Under the pieces are notes generated by a model. The model worked only from the letters and a program-made list of their open reading frames with translations. It was not told where the DNA came from and did not search any database. From contig CAZHIQ010000003.1 of NCBI GenBank assembly GCA_964532595.1, positions 62,001 through 126,000 of the forward strand: DNA of 64,000 nt, in the 5' to 3' direction. Within the stretch, counting starts at the first letter, position 1. Each line of letters starts with the position of its first letter. The position numbers and the translations under genes are program-made. The stretch comes from Chryseosolibacter sp964532595 (GTDB lineage: Bacteria; Bacteroidota; Bacteroidia; Cytophagales; Cyclobacteriaceae). Positions 24,290-33,364 of the stretch are shown here, piece after piece.

Positions 24290-25354
24290 TTAGTCGGGTA
24301 TTTCTTTGACGGCGAGCTTCTTCAGAATAAGGCGATCGAGGAGGACGCTGAGGAGAAGCGCGAGGCCGAATACTCCGGACAGCACCCATCGATCACCCAG
24401 GTCGCGAAGGGTAATGGCGAAGAGGATAAAAAGAACGTGGACGCTCGCCAGAATTACTGTCGTTTGGCTATGTGACTTGCCTAGCCTGACGATTGCATGG
24501 TGGATATGGCTCTTGTCGGGCGTAAAAGGTGACTTCCCTTTTGACACTCTGAGAATAAAAATCCGGAGTGTATCGACGAGAGGAGGGATAATAAAGGCGG
24601 CTGCTGTTCCGATAGATGCAACGAACTTATAAGGCGAGCCGGTCGGTAAGTCGTAGTTTACGTTGATAAAATGGATAGCGAGAACGGCTAGAAACATTCC
24701 AATAACCAGAGCCCCTGTGTCGCCCATGAAAACTTCGGACGGTTCCCAGTTGAAGATCAGGAAGGCGAGGATGGAGCCAAACATGGCGAACGACAGGATG
24801 GCAAAGACCTCGTCGCCGACCAGGAAGAACCAGATGCCGAAGCAGAACAGGCTGATAAGCGCGATTGACCCCGCCAGGCCGTCGAGTCCGTCGATCAGGT
24901 TAAAAGAGTTGGTGATGACAATGATGGTAAAGACAGTGAGTACATAGGCAACGGGGCCGGGCAGGTGCGTCACACCAAAAATGCCGTAGAAGGAGTCGAG
25001 CCGGACATCGAACAGAAATACAAGGAGGGAGGCAGCGAAAACCTGTCCCAGCAATTTTACAATAGCACGTAAGGGCACCAGGTCGTCGCGAACGCCGATA
25101 AAGAAGATAATAAAGAGGGCGACCAGGATGAACTTGATTTCCGTCCAGCGGGTAAGTTCGATCCAGATCAGCGCCGATAGAAAGAAGCCACAAAAAATAG
25201 CAATGCCTCCCATAGAAGGGGTAACCTTCTTGTGGATCTTCCGGCGGCCGGGTACATCAAGAATATTCTTCCTAAGGGAGTACTTGATGATGACCGGAAC
25301 CATCAGGAAAGCGATGACGAACGATGTTAAGGCGGCTGCTAGCTGAATTGCCAT
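24290..25354 (-). CDS. Polyprenyl-phosphate HexNAc-1-phosphate transferase (WecA/TagO/MraY family)
   Basis: Integral membrane enzyme (354 aa, about ten membrane segments) that loads a sugar-1-phosphate from UDP-HexNAc onto undecaprenyl phosphate, starting lipid-linked glycan assembly. Family motifs: RKIHKKVTPSMGG, GVRDDLVPLRAIVKLLGQ (Asp pair), NLIDGLDGLAGS, VFMGDTGALVIGM and the His-rich SHIHHAIVRLG loop. The HIHH loop is typical of WecA/TagO rather than MraY. It is the last gene of the polysaccharide operon and the only candidate initiating transferase there. Confidence 0.93.
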   Translation of the reverse strand: MAIQLAAALTSFVIAFLMVPVIIKYSLRKNILDVPGRRKIHKKVTPSMGGIAIFCGFFLSALIWIELTRWTEIKFILVALFIIFFIGVRDDLVPLRAIVKLLGQVFAASLLVFLFDVRLDSFYGIFGVTHLPGPVAYVLTVFTIIVITNSFNLIDGLDGLAGSIALISLFCFGIWFFLVGDEVFAILSFAMFGSILAFLIFNWEPSEVFMGDTGALVIGMFLAVLAIHFINVNYDLPTGSPYKFVASIGTAAAFIIPPLVDTLRIFILRVSKGKSPFTPDKSHIHHAIVRLGKSHSQTTVILASVHVLFILFAITLRDLGDRWVLSGVFGLALLLSVLLDRLILKKLAVKEIPD

Positions 25355-25396
25355 AGTGACGGGGCCCAGAGGGCAAAAATACAGAAACGGTTGACT

Positions 25397-26710
25397 TTAT
25401 GATGGGTTTTTAGAAGAAAGTCGCTGGGTGGTTGGCTCTGGCCGACCAGGTGGATCGTGTTCCGTAAATAAGTAAAGGCTGAAGAGCAGGCTGAAGAGAA
25501 CGATGCCTTTCTGTCGCTCCAGTATTGACTCCGTAATGAAACTGATACCGAACAACGCCGTTAGAATCAGGAAGTCGTGCAATCGGTGCTTGTAAGCGAA
25601 GCGAGCCGATGTGGCGAGGATGTACAGTAACACCGCGAGTCCGGCTAACCCCGTTGCCAGCCATTGACTGAGGTATTGGTTGTGCGGGTTTTGCTGGTCG
25701 AGATATCCATACTTGTAATCAACGGCGCGATAGACGCTGTCCAGTTTTTTCTGAACATCACCGGCGCCGACTCCCAAAACCGGAGATTCGCGTAAGACCA
25801 ACCAGGAACATTCCGCCAGAGCGAGCCGAATGGTGAGTTCGTTGAATTCACTGACGGGGCTGTCTAATTCATAGGAGTATTTCTCGATACTTCGGAAGCG
25901 TTGACCGGTTTGGGTATTCAGCATCGCGATGGCGCCGAGGAGGAGTACAACAACGGCGGCTGGTACGATCCACCTCAACTGTTGGCGCGACAGCAGGAGC
26001 AGTCCGCATGCGACAGGGATAATGCCGGCAATCATGAGGTGAATCTTTGAAGCCAGTAGAACGTGTGCGATGTAAAATAGCACCAGCCGGCTAAAGACGC
26101 TTATTTTCTTCCCGCGATCCAGGTCATCCCAGTCTCGAAGCAGAATGACCATCAACCAGGTGATAAAGAAATTTATATACAGGGTAAAGTAACTGGGATG
26201 TAGATCGTCGAGGGGACTCGTCAGGTCACGCCAGAAGAATCCTTCCGGATGGCCGGAAAGTTTGCGCACCGCCGCTGCAGCGAGACAAAAGATCAGTACA
26301 GCTACCACGGTCCAGCTGCCGAAGTTGATGATTTTTTTTAATTGTTTGGCCGTGAGGACTGGTGAAGTTCCGATGACCAGGGGAAGAATCAACAGGGGCA
26401 GTTTTTTCTCTAATTCCATCATCGTGCTCCTAAGGTTCTCGGAGTACAAAGCGCTGAGCGCTGTGACGATGTATAGACCAATCAGCAGCCAGACAAACTT
26501 TTGATTCCACCGGAGTACCCGAGGTGTGCGTACGAGTGCAAACAGCCAGTGAGCTGCCAGCAGGATAATGGCTGCGTTCGACAGCTTTATAGAAAAGGGA
26601 TAAAGAACGAACACGCACATGAGCAGACGAATGTACGTGTACTGGTATTGCTGATGCGGCATGTTTAGCGACATGCTATTAGTCAGTTTTTGCGGCGACA
26701 CTCGTATCAC
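25397..26710 (-). CDS. O-antigen ligase/polymerase family membrane protein
   Basis: 437-aa polytopic protein with about twelve membrane segments and a large periplasmic loop ending in the Wzy_C signature region QNPHNQYLSQWLATGLAGL. LRESPVLGVGAGDVQKKL before it is also typical. It probably acts as a WaaL-type ligase transferring the finished glycan to its acceptor, or as a second Wzy; sequence alone does not decide. The start is GTG, overlapping the wecG stop in GTGA, which supports the 437-aa form over internal ATGs. Confidence 0.82.
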   Translation of the reverse strand: MIRVSPQKLTNSMSLNMPHQQYQYTYIRLLMCVFVLYPFSIKLSNAAIILLAAHWLFALVRTPRVLRWNQKFVWLLIGLYIVTALSALYSENLRSTMMELEKKLPLLILPLVIGTSPVLTAKQLKKIINFGSWTVVAVLIFCLAAAAVRKLSGHPEGFFWRDLTSPLDDLHPSYFTLYINFFITWLMVILLRDWDDLDRGKKISVFSRLVLFYIAHVLLASKIHLMIAGIIPVACGLLLLSRQQLRWIVPAAVVVLLLGAIAMLNTQTGQRFRSIEKYSYELDSPVSEFNELTIRLALAECSWLVLRESPVLGVGAGDVQKKLDSVYRAVDYKYGYLDQQNPHNQYLSQWLATGLAGLAVLLYILATSARFAYKHRLHDFLILTALFGISFITESILERQKGIVLFSLLFSLYLFTEHDPPGRPEPTTQRLSSKNPS

Positions 26711-27498
26711 CGGCTTGAACGAATTTTTTTACGAATTCCTGCTCCCAATACTTTCTTTACGAAGTAGGGCATCGAGATAACGTTTCTTCTCCATAGACGT
26801 TTCGGCTCCTGTACGAATCGGCCCAACCATTCGAGCCCCAAGTACTGCCAGACTTTACCCGGTCGCTTAATCCGACCTCCATAAAAATCGAACACGGCGC
26901 CGATGGGACAGATCACGCTGGCCTCGATCCTGTTCCGGTAAGCAAAGCTCCATTTTTCCTGCTTGGGGGCTGTCATGCCTACGAACAAGACATATGGACG
27001 AAATTGATTGATGGCCTCCGTCATCAAGGCAACTTCATTTTCATCGAACGCGGGCTTGTATGGCGGAGAGTAGGTGTCGACCACCAGAGAAGGATATTCC
27101 TGGCTGATTTTGTTTTGAATCTTTTGCAAAGTTTCCGGTGACGCGCCTAGGAAGAATACCCGTTTTACCTCTGGATCTTCGTCCTTATGGATAGTCTGCA
27201 ATATAAACCGGAAAATGTCAGTTCCCGTGATTCGAGGGATCCTTTTTCCGTTGAGAATCCAGTTTGCCCAGACTATTCCCACGCCGTCGGGCAATAGCAC
27301 ATCAGACTGTTCAAGTGCTTTGCGAAACAGTTCGTCGTGGTCGGCTACGTAAAAGGAGTGTGGGTTGATGGTCGAAATAAGCACAGGGGTGTTGCTTCGC
27401 TTCAGTTTTGAGCGGAGTGCAGTCAACGGCCCTGCAAAAACGTTATACGAAAATAGTGGATATGTAGGTAGGTGGTCGTTCATGTATTCGTCTTCCAT
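26707..27498 (-). CDS. WecG/TagA/CpsF family glycosyltransferase
   Basis: 263-aa glycosyltransferase of the GT26 type, which adds a (modified) ManNAc or related residue to a polyprenyl-PP-GlcNAc acceptor in teichoic acid or ECA-like pathways. Motifs: STINPHSFYVADHDELFRKA, LLPDGVGIVWANWILN, ITGTDIFRFIL, FLGASPETLQKIQNKI, VGMTAPKQEKW and CPIGAVFDFYGGRIKRPG. The start is at MEDEYMNDHL, whose ATG overlaps the preceding wzy stop by 1 nt (TAATG); the frame is open 14 codons beyond it. Acts at the cytoplasmic face of the membrane. Confidence 0.92.
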   Translation of the reverse strand: MEDEYMNDHLPTYPLFSYNVFAGPLTALRSKLKRSNTPVLISTINPHSFYVADHDELFRKALEQSDVLLPDGVGIVWANWILNGKRIPRITGTDIFRFILQTIHKDEDPEVKRVFFLGASPETLQKIQNKISQEYPSLVVDTYSPPYKPAFDENEVALMTEAINQFRPYVLFVGMTAPKQEKWSFAYRNRIEASVICPIGAVFDFYGGRIKRPGKVWQYLGLEWLGRFVQEPKRLWRRNVISMPYFVKKVLGAGIRKKIRSSR

Positions 27499-28667
27499 TA
27501 TTCTTTTCTCAGCAAAAAAAGCCATGCGAGGATAGGCCACGCTACGCTCGCGTAGTAGAACGGTTCGTTTGTTATCGAATAGAGTATAAAGAAAATTAGT
27601 GTACAGGAAATCACTAGTTTCCTGCCGGAATCTTCATGTCGGTCGTAAGACGAGAGAACCACCCATCGCATAAAGGCGGCGTAGAGATAAAAACCAACGA
27701 TGCCGAAGAGCACGATGGTTCTAAAGGAATTGTTATGTGCCTCGTCAATGCTTGAGATAAGCACATTGGTGAGATGTTCGTCGCCAAGTTTTACGCGCTG
27801 TTTCCCAAAAAGAACTGATGCGAAGTCTGATTCAAAGAACGCTTCGGCGTGAGCTTGCCACATCGGCACCCGACCACGAATGTAGTCCAATAGTCCGAAC
27901 TTTGCTTTAAGTATATAAAAGGCGACGAAACTTACGATGCCCACAATAAAATGGCCGTAGTATTTGTAATAATGGTAGATCGCGGTATTGATGTACCGAC
28001 CCGCGAAGACTGCCGTTGCCATTATACCAAAAGCTACGAATGAGGTTCGGTGGCCTACCAGGTATGCAAGCAGCAACAAGCTGCCCGTCATAAGCCATCC
28101 CTCGAGCTTTCGCTTCTTAACGACAACCAGATAAATCCCAAATACATATAGCGGTGCAAGAAACGCGACGAAATTTGTTGGCTTGCTATATCCTCCTGAG
28201 AGACGGCCAACTCGTTCACCATTAACGTAGTCAAACTCGTAATATGGCGACTGACCTGTGTACTGAAGGTAGGTCACGTACAAGGCGGGAACAAAGAAGG
28301 CGGTGTACAGGAGCAGGAAATTCTTTCGGGTAAAACTGCTACTCTTGTCGAAGTTGGGAAGAAACAGGAAGGGAATCACGGAGATGGCTATGCGTCCGAG
28401 ACTTTCTATATCTCCTTTTTGCGTAATGAAAATCATACCGTAAAGGAGAAATACCAGACCAAACCACGTAACCCGGATGGTGACCTGTTTGCTGATAAAG
28501 ACGAAGACGGCCACACCTGCCAGGAAGAACGGATAGACGATCCAGTTGAACTTAATGACCCAAAGACTCTCTTGCCAGAATAGCGAGACAAGAGGTAAAA
28601 AGATCAGGGAGCCAAAAAACGTCTGGTCCAGAATGCCGTTGTTTCTGATTTCGTTGTCAGCGTGCAT
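27498..28667 (-). CDS. O-antigen polymerase (Wzy-like)
   Basis: 389-aa protein with about eleven membrane segments, no soluble domain and low sequence conservation, as is usual for Wzy. Between segments are polar loops such as VNGERVGRLSGGYSKPTNF and IRGRVPMWQAHAEAF, and a late conserved-type stretch DEAHNNSFRTIVLFGIVGF. It lies between Wzx and WecG, where a polymerase is expected. Its start lies 11 nt inside the 3' end of wzx. It would join repeat units in the periplasm. Confidence 0.78.
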   Translation of the reverse strand: MHADNEIRNNGILDQTFFGSLIFLPLVSLFWQESLWVIKFNWIVYPFFLAGVAVFVFISKQVTIRVTWFGLVFLLYGMIFITQKGDIESLGRIAISVIPFLFLPNFDKSSSFTRKNFLLLYTAFFVPALYVTYLQYTGQSPYYEFDYVNGERVGRLSGGYSKPTNFVAFLAPLYVFGIYLVVVKKRKLEGWLMTGSLLLLAYLVGHRTSFVAFGIMATAVFAGRYINTAIYHYYKYYGHFIVGIVSFVAFYILKAKFGLLDYIRGRVPMWQAHAEAFFESDFASVLFGKQRVKLGDEHLTNVLISSIDEAHNNSFRTIVLFGIVGFYLYAAFMRWVVLSSYDRHEDSGRKLVISCTLIFFILYSITNEPFYYASVAWPILAWLFLLRKE

Positions 28668-29988
28668 ACTTTGTTCTGAGAAATTGCATCGAACGCTCTA
28701 AAGGAAACACAAGACTCTTGAGTTGAATGGCAACGATCGGTCTTGTCGTGGACGACAATGACATCCACAGTATGGATACCGCCATCTGACTGATCAAGGT
28801 TCCGACGGCCGCGCCAATAGCGCCGTATCGGGGGATCAGCAAGAAGTTTAAAACGACATTAACAACAAGCCCTGCGGCAGTACGATAGAGGGTAAACTTT
28901 TCATTGTTTTCGGCTACAAGCCAATAGCCGCTGCAGACGCCAAAGAACACAAACGGTGCTGTCCAGATATGATACGAAAGTATTGCGCCGGAGGCGGCGT
29001 ATTCCTGCCCATAGAGGAGAATCACCAATTCATCGGAGAAAGGAGAAACGATACAGGCGATGGCTAAAGCCGGCCATACAAGGACGGTGTTGAGCATTAA
29101 GAGCCGGTGTGTATAGAGCTGGAAATCGGATTTCTTCGCATTGATCACTGCGGGAAACAGAATGCTGCAAAGGATGGTAGGAACAATATACCATAGCTCG
29201 CTAAGCCTCACTGCGGCGGCATAATGTCCGTTCGCGCTGTCGCCCACCATCTGCCGAATCATTACCTGATCCAGACGCATATATAGGTTGACCGTTGCGG
29301 CAGACAACATCAGATACCAGGAACTTCGTAGCAGTCGTCGCGACCACTGCAGGCTAAACTGCCATATCGTATTACGGTGGATTCGAAGGTATAGAATGAT
29401 AAGTCCAATAGCGAGGACGACCCATTCGATGGTATAGACCCACGCAAACCAGGTGAGATTCTTGTCGAGTACGATGAACGCTACCTTCAGGACGGCTCCG
29501 ACCAGCGTCACAATCATCTGTATGAATGCCACAACTTCTCCCTTAACGATTGACTGGAAGTAGGGAGTAAATACTTCAAACGCACGAAAGAGCAGAGAGA
29601 GCGACAAGACAGCAATTAGCAGACGGGCCGTGCTGTCGAGCGTCGACGCCAGCCCTTGAACAAGGAGGATAATGCCTGCCGTGGCCGCGAGTCTTAAGAT
29701 CAATGCTGTACCGACAATCCGTTTCTCGTCTTCCCTGTTATTTACAACTTCCCGTACCAGAACCTCATTGATCCCAAGGGTAGAGAGACCGTGGAACATG
29801 ATGACAAAGCTGATGGCGAAGTTTAGCACGCCGAACTGCTCCGAGCCAAGGTGCCGCGCGAGGTAAAAACCAACAAGAAGTTCTGCAAGAAACTTGAATC
29901 CCTTGTCGGCGAACAGCCACAATACCCCTCTAGCATAGTTTGCGGCGAGTGTTCCTGCTGTGATTCTATTGAACGCTTGCCTTATCAC
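28657..29988 (-). CDS. Polysaccharide repeat-unit flippase (Wzx, MOP superfamily)
   Basis: 443-aa membrane protein with about 12-14 hydrophobic segments. The N-terminal YARGVLWLFADKGFKFLAEL and YLARHLGSEQFGVLNFAISF are typical of polysaccharide exporters of the RfbX/Wzx type. It flips lipid-linked repeat units from cytoplasm to periplasm. The start is GTG, overlapping the fkbM stop (GTGA), and the 3' end overlaps wzy by 11 nt, so translation of this block is tightly linked. Confidence 0.9.
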   Translation of the reverse strand: MIRQAFNRITAGTLAANYARGVLWLFADKGFKFLAELLVGFYLARHLGSEQFGVLNFAISFVIMFHGLSTLGINEVLVREVVNNREDEKRIVGTALILRLAATAGIILLVQGLASTLDSTARLLIAVLSLSLLFRAFEVFTPYFQSIVKGEVVAFIQMIVTLVGAVLKVAFIVLDKNLTWFAWVYTIEWVVLAIGLIILYLRIHRNTIWQFSLQWSRRLLRSSWYLMLSAATVNLYMRLDQVMIRQMVGDSANGHYAAAVRLSELWYIVPTILCSILFPAVINAKKSDFQLYTHRLLMLNTVLVWPALAIACIVSPFSDELVILLYGQEYAASGAILSYHIWTAPFVFFGVCSGYWLVAENNEKFTLYRTAAGLVVNVVLNFLLIPRYGAIGAAVGTLISQMAVSILWMSLSSTTRPIVAIQLKSLVFPLERSMQFLRTKYAR

Positions 29989-30794
29989 TTTGGAAACGAA
30001 TGAGAAATCCTTTTGTTGATGGCGATGTTGTTGTGAAACAAGAAGATTTCACTCATGGCCGGGGAGTAGGGGCCCAGAGGTAGAAGGTGCCGTGGTAGTA
30101 GACGGTAAAAATCGAAATCCTTAAGAATTTCGTAGAAGTCACGCATGAAGGTGCGGCTGATTGTGTTCATTTGATTGAATTCGAAATGAATGATGTCGAT
30201 CTTGCCGGCTTCGAGATATTTTTTTGCGCCCTGTAGTACTTTAAGTTCATGTCCTTCGGTATCAATCTTAAGAAGGTTCACACGCTCTATCCCGTTGGTC
30301 TGGAGAAAATAGTCTAGCGACACCGCGGGTACCACGGTGCTCTTTGGTGTACTGCCGTGAAGCTCGGGAATGACGTCGCTATATAACGAAGCGTGAGATG
30401 ATCCGTCTTTGTCGGCGTAATCGTAAAGTGTTAGCTCCGCTTCCTTGTCATTAACGGCGTATTGAAAAACCATAAAGCCGAATCTCTCGGCGAGTGGAAG
30501 CAGCCGTGCGTAGGTCTGCGGGTGGGGTTCGATCCCATAAACAGAGGCGCCGGGACATTTTTCTTTGCACAAAGTGGCGTATGCTCCTTCGTTACATCCG
30601 ACGTCGACGATCACAGGATTGTTGAAGTATGATCCTACACGTTTAAGAAATCTTCGTTCACCACTGACGGTGCTGTTCTCGTAGTTGAGTATACCCATTC
30701 CTCTTAACGCCAGGCAATAGAGATAATAGTTTAGCCTGTAAAAAAACGGATAGGCGAATAGCAGCCTGTAGAGGAAGAAGATGGCCCTTTTCAT
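29985..30794 (-). CDS. FkbM-family methyltransferase
   Basis: 269-aa SAM-dependent methyltransferase of the FkbM type. The cofactor region is VIVDVGCNEGAYATLCKEKC followed by VYGIEPHPQTYARL, and the family signature VNLLKIDTEGHELKVLQGA appears near residue 180. A hydrophobic N-terminus (FFLYRLLFAYPFFYRLNYYL) suggests membrane association. In glycan clusters such enzymes usually O-methylate a sugar. Overlaps both neighbours by 4 nt. Confidence 0.9.
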   Translation of the reverse strand: MKRAIFFLYRLLFAYPFFYRLNYYLYCLALRGMGILNYENSTVSGERRFLKRVGSYFNNPVIVDVGCNEGAYATLCKEKCPGASVYGIEPHPQTYARLLPLAERFGFMVFQYAVNDKEAELTLYDYADKDGSSHASLYSDVIPELHGSTPKSTVVPAVSLDYFLQTNGIERVNLLKIDTEGHELKVLQGAKKYLEAGKIDIIHFEFNQMNTISRTFMRDFYEILKDFDFYRLLPRHLLPLGPYSPAMSEIFLFHNNIAINKRISHSFPK

Positions 30795-31882
30795 GGCAAA
30801 AACCTGTTCATCGTTTCGATAACCTGCATAACATCCTTTTCGGTATGGAAGAAGGAGATTGGAAGGCTGAGGATCGTCTGGTGGATTTCCTCGGAGATAG
30901 GGAAGCTTCTCGCGGGAAAGAGGTGTTTCAGCGCTTCCTGGTGATGGGGCGGCACCGGATAATGTATCTCGGTTTTTATGTTGTTCTCCAGCAAGTATTC
31001 TTTGAGTCTATCCCGTTCGGGATGACGCACCGGATAGATGTGGTAAACGTCATAAAAGTCCGGGTGCCGGCTAGGCTTTATGAAGTCATCACTCAGGTGC
31101 GCGTGATACAGGTCGGCCAGCTTCCTTTTGTGCTCGTTTATTTTATCGAGCGATTTCAACTTGACGGAAAGGAAAGCGGCTTGCATTTCGTCGAGTCGGG
31201 AGTTATAACCGATGATCTCGTTGTAGTATTTCTTATTTGAGCCGTAGTTTCGTAGCGTCTTAAGTCGGGCAGCCACGTCATCGCTGTCTGTAACAACACA
31301 TCCTCCGTCTCCGAGCGCTCCGAGGTTCTTGGTCGGGTAGAAGCTGAATGCACTTGCGTCGCCAAACGTACCCACTTTGTTTTGTTTGAAGCGCGCGCCG
31401 TGCGCTTGTGCACAGTCTTCTATCACCTTAAGGGAGTGTCGTCGGGCGATGTCGTTGATTTTTTCCATATCACAGCATTTCCCATAGAGATGAACTACCA
31501 GAATGGCGGCTGTGTCGGCTGTGAGGGCTTCCTCGATTCTTGCCGGGTCAATGTTATAAGTGCTGAGGTCGGGTTCAACGAGCACCGGTCGAAGTCCGCA
31601 GTGAAGAATTGAGAGGATTGTGGCAATGTAGGTGTTTGACGGTACGATAACCTCGGCGTTGGAAGGGAGATCCAGAGACCGAAGTGAAAGAATAAGACCA
31701 TCGAGACCGTTGGCAACGCCAATACAGTGCCGCGTACCACAATAATCGGCGAACGATTTTTCGAATGAAGAAACCTGATTGCCTAAAATGAACCATCCGC
31801 TATCAATGACCTCTTCATAGGCCTTCCGGAATTCCGAAAGGAATGGCTCATTCAGCTTAAATAAGTTCTCGTATTCGATCAT
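30791..31882 (-). CDS. fdtB: dTDP-3-amino-3,6-dideoxyhexose aminotransferase (FdtB-like, DegT/DnrJ/EryC1/StrS)
   Basis: 363-aa PLP-dependent sugar aminotransferase. PLP lysine is Lys185 in SFYPTKNLGALGDGG; VIVPSNTYIATILSILHCG and VIEDCAQAHGARF are the usual fold-type I motifs. It directly follows an FdtA-like ketoisomerase with a 4-nt overlap. This pairing is characteristic of dTDP-Fuc3N or dTDP-Qui3N synthesis, in which the 3-keto sugar is aminated. Which of the two sugars is made cannot be told by eye. Confidence 0.86.
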   Translation of the reverse strand: MIEYENLFKLNEPFLSEFRKAYEEVIDSGWFILGNQVSSFEKSFADYCGTRHCIGVANGLDGLILSLRSLDLPSNAEVIVPSNTYIATILSILHCGLRPVLVEPDLSTYNIDPARIEEALTADTAAILVVHLYGKCCDMEKINDIARRHSLKVIEDCAQAHGARFKQNKVGTFGDASAFSFYPTKNLGALGDGGCVVTDSDDVAARLKTLRNYGSNKKYYNEIIGYNSRLDEMQAAFLSVKLKSLDKINEHKRKLADLYHAHLSDDFIKPSRHPDFYDVYHIYPVRHPERDRLKEYLLENNIKTEIHYPVPPHHQEALKHLFPARSFPISEEIHQTILSLPISFFHTEKDVMQVIETMNRFLP

Positions 31883-32250
31883 TTCGACTCGTAAGGTTCA
31901 AAAATGTAATCATCCGGATCGAAATGTTCTGATGCCAGGATCATCAAAATCGCGTCCGGAGAGAAGTTGTACATCTGGTGCCAATCCTTGGGCTCGAGAA
32001 TTAGACACTTGTTCGGGCGATCAAGTTCGAAAACCTCTTCTTTCTCCCCGTCGTGGTTGCGAATCGTGCAGCGCCCGCAAATTGTGATGGCGGCCTGGAT
32101 CGTTTTTCGGTGGCGGTGACCTCCTCTGACGGAGCTGTCGACACCATAGATGTAAAATATCCTTTTTATATCGAAGGGGATGATTTTTTCAATGACGGTC
32201 AGGTTGCCTCGTTTATCCGTAAAAGTCTTAAGATCAAGAAGTTTTGCCAT
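31879..32250 (-). CDS. fdtA: dTDP-4-keto-6-deoxyglucose 3,4-ketoisomerase (FdtA/QdtA-like)
   Basis: 123-aa cupin that moves the keto group from C4 to C3 of dTDP-4-keto-6-deoxyglucose. The catalytic histidine pair is seen in RGGHRHRKTIQ (His45, His47), preceded by FTDKRGNLTVIE and followed by CLILEPKDWHQMYNFSPDAI. Size fits FdtA/QdtA. It is coupled to the fdtB-like gene (ATGA overlap) and lies 17 nt inside the end of the upstream glycosyltransferase gene. Its substrate needs RmlA and RmlB, which are not in the window. Confidence 0.9.
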   Translation of the reverse strand: MAKLLDLKTFTDKRGNLTVIEKIIPFDIKRIFYIYGVDSSVRGGHRHRKTIQAAITICGRCTIRNHDGEKEEVFELDRPNKCLILEPKDWHQMYNFSPDAILMILASEHFDPDDYIFEPYESK

Positions 32251-33229
32251 AGTTTATTAAGCGATTAGTAGTATAGATTTGATAGACACCCAGCAGTCGG
32301 CGCGCCGCTTTGTGTACGAATAAGGGAATCGACTTCTTCGTATTATAGGGCTGTACGATCGGTTGAAAGCCACGTTGGAGTAGCTCCTCGTTCGCCTTTC
32401 TTATGCTTTCGAGGTACCGGGAGTACAGCAATTTTGCGCCCGATGAAAGGGCGTAGGCCCCCAGATCCACGCGGTTGTCTTTCAGGAATCGTACTGCGTG
32501 AAAATGGTAGAAGACAAGGTCATAGCGGTTGCCTGTCTCCTTTTCGATAACCTGTAGTTTCCCATTTTCCTCTGCTATGTCATATCGCTGAACGTTCCAC
32601 GGAGCGACTCCTCCCCCCTGGTGCTGCAGAACGTGGACTCCCTTGAAGCGGGTTGTCCAGTCATCGAGGTATTTTTGGTCGCCAAATTTCCCGTCTTCAA
32701 AGCGATCATAGCACCACTCTATGCACCGGTCGCGCCACCACGTAAGGGCCGCCATCCCCTCAGCGGTGTTTCGGAAAGTCATAAACTGCACGCAGTAGTG
32801 GCCGCTTTTCTGTGACTGATCGTATCGGCGGGTGTACCGATGCTCCGTAATGAGCACCGAATTGTTCCCGAGTTCATCCACCAGGACATTTGGGTTGGAG
32901 AAGAAGAACAGATCGGCGTCGAGGTAGGTACAGTGATCGAGGTTGTATTTTTCTATACAATAGTACAAAGTTGAGGGTGTACAGGTCCAGCAGTATTCGG
33001 CCTTGGACCGACTTTCCTTGATCGCCAATAATTGCTGGTTTTCGAGGTCGCGGAGAGGAATGACGGTAACACGGTGTAGCCCCATGTCCTTGAGAAGTTT
33101 CTCCGACTTTTCGTCAAAAGCGAAAATATACAGGTGAAAGTCGGGGCAATGTTTAACCAGCGACTCATGCATCGCCAGCGCCCGGTTAATGTAGTAGGAG
33201 TCGAAGAGGGTGGTATAATTGTATGTCAT
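32234..33229 (-). CDS. Glycosyltransferase (GT-A fold, nucleotide-diphospho-sugar type)
   Basis: 331-aa cytoplasmic glycosyltransferase-like protein. MTYNYTTLFDSYYINRALAM is a family-8-like start, CTYLDADLFFFSNP holds the DxD metal motif near residue 108, and FGDQKYLDDW and VHVLQHQGGGVAPWN are conserved-type acceptor-side stretches. Donor and acceptor are unknown. A -7 promoter match lies 37 nt upstream, and the 135-nt gap before it is one of the larger gaps within the cluster, so a sub-operon may start here. Confidence 0.8.
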   Translation of the reverse strand: MTYNYTTLFDSYYINRALAMHESLVKHCPDFHLYIFAFDEKSEKLLKDMGLHRVTVIPLRDLENQQLLAIKESRSKAEYCWTCTPSTLYYCIEKYNLDHCTYLDADLFFFSNPNVLVDELGNNSVLITEHRYTRRYDQSQKSGHYCVQFMTFRNTAEGMAALTWWRDRCIEWCYDRFEDGKFGDQKYLDDWTTRFKGVHVLQHQGGGVAPWNVQRYDIAEENGKLQVIEKETGNRYDLVFYHFHAVRFLKDNRVDLGAYALSSGAKLLYSRYLESIRKANEELLQRGFQPIVQPYNTKKSIPLFVHKAARRLLGVYQIYTTNRLINYGKTS

Positions 33230-33266
33230 TGGTAATCAAGGCTAAACTCTTGCCCGCAGGCGGTTT

Positions 33267-33274
33267 CAAATTTA
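33267..33274 (-). promoter_or_regulatory. Possible internal promoter -7 element (TAAATTTG)
   Basis: Exact TAnnTTTG match on the minus strand in the 135-nt gap between the methyltransferase-like and glycosyltransferase genes. No TTTG at -33. It could drive the downstream half of the polysaccharide cluster (glycosyltransferase, fdtA, fdtB onward). Confidence 0.35.
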
Positions 33275-33364
33275 CGACTTAATTCCGATCTGCCGGGTGA
33301 GCTCATTTTGTGTGGTGTTCCGTCGCTTTTTGATCTGGTTTTTTGCTGCGGGCTTTTTCCTGGC

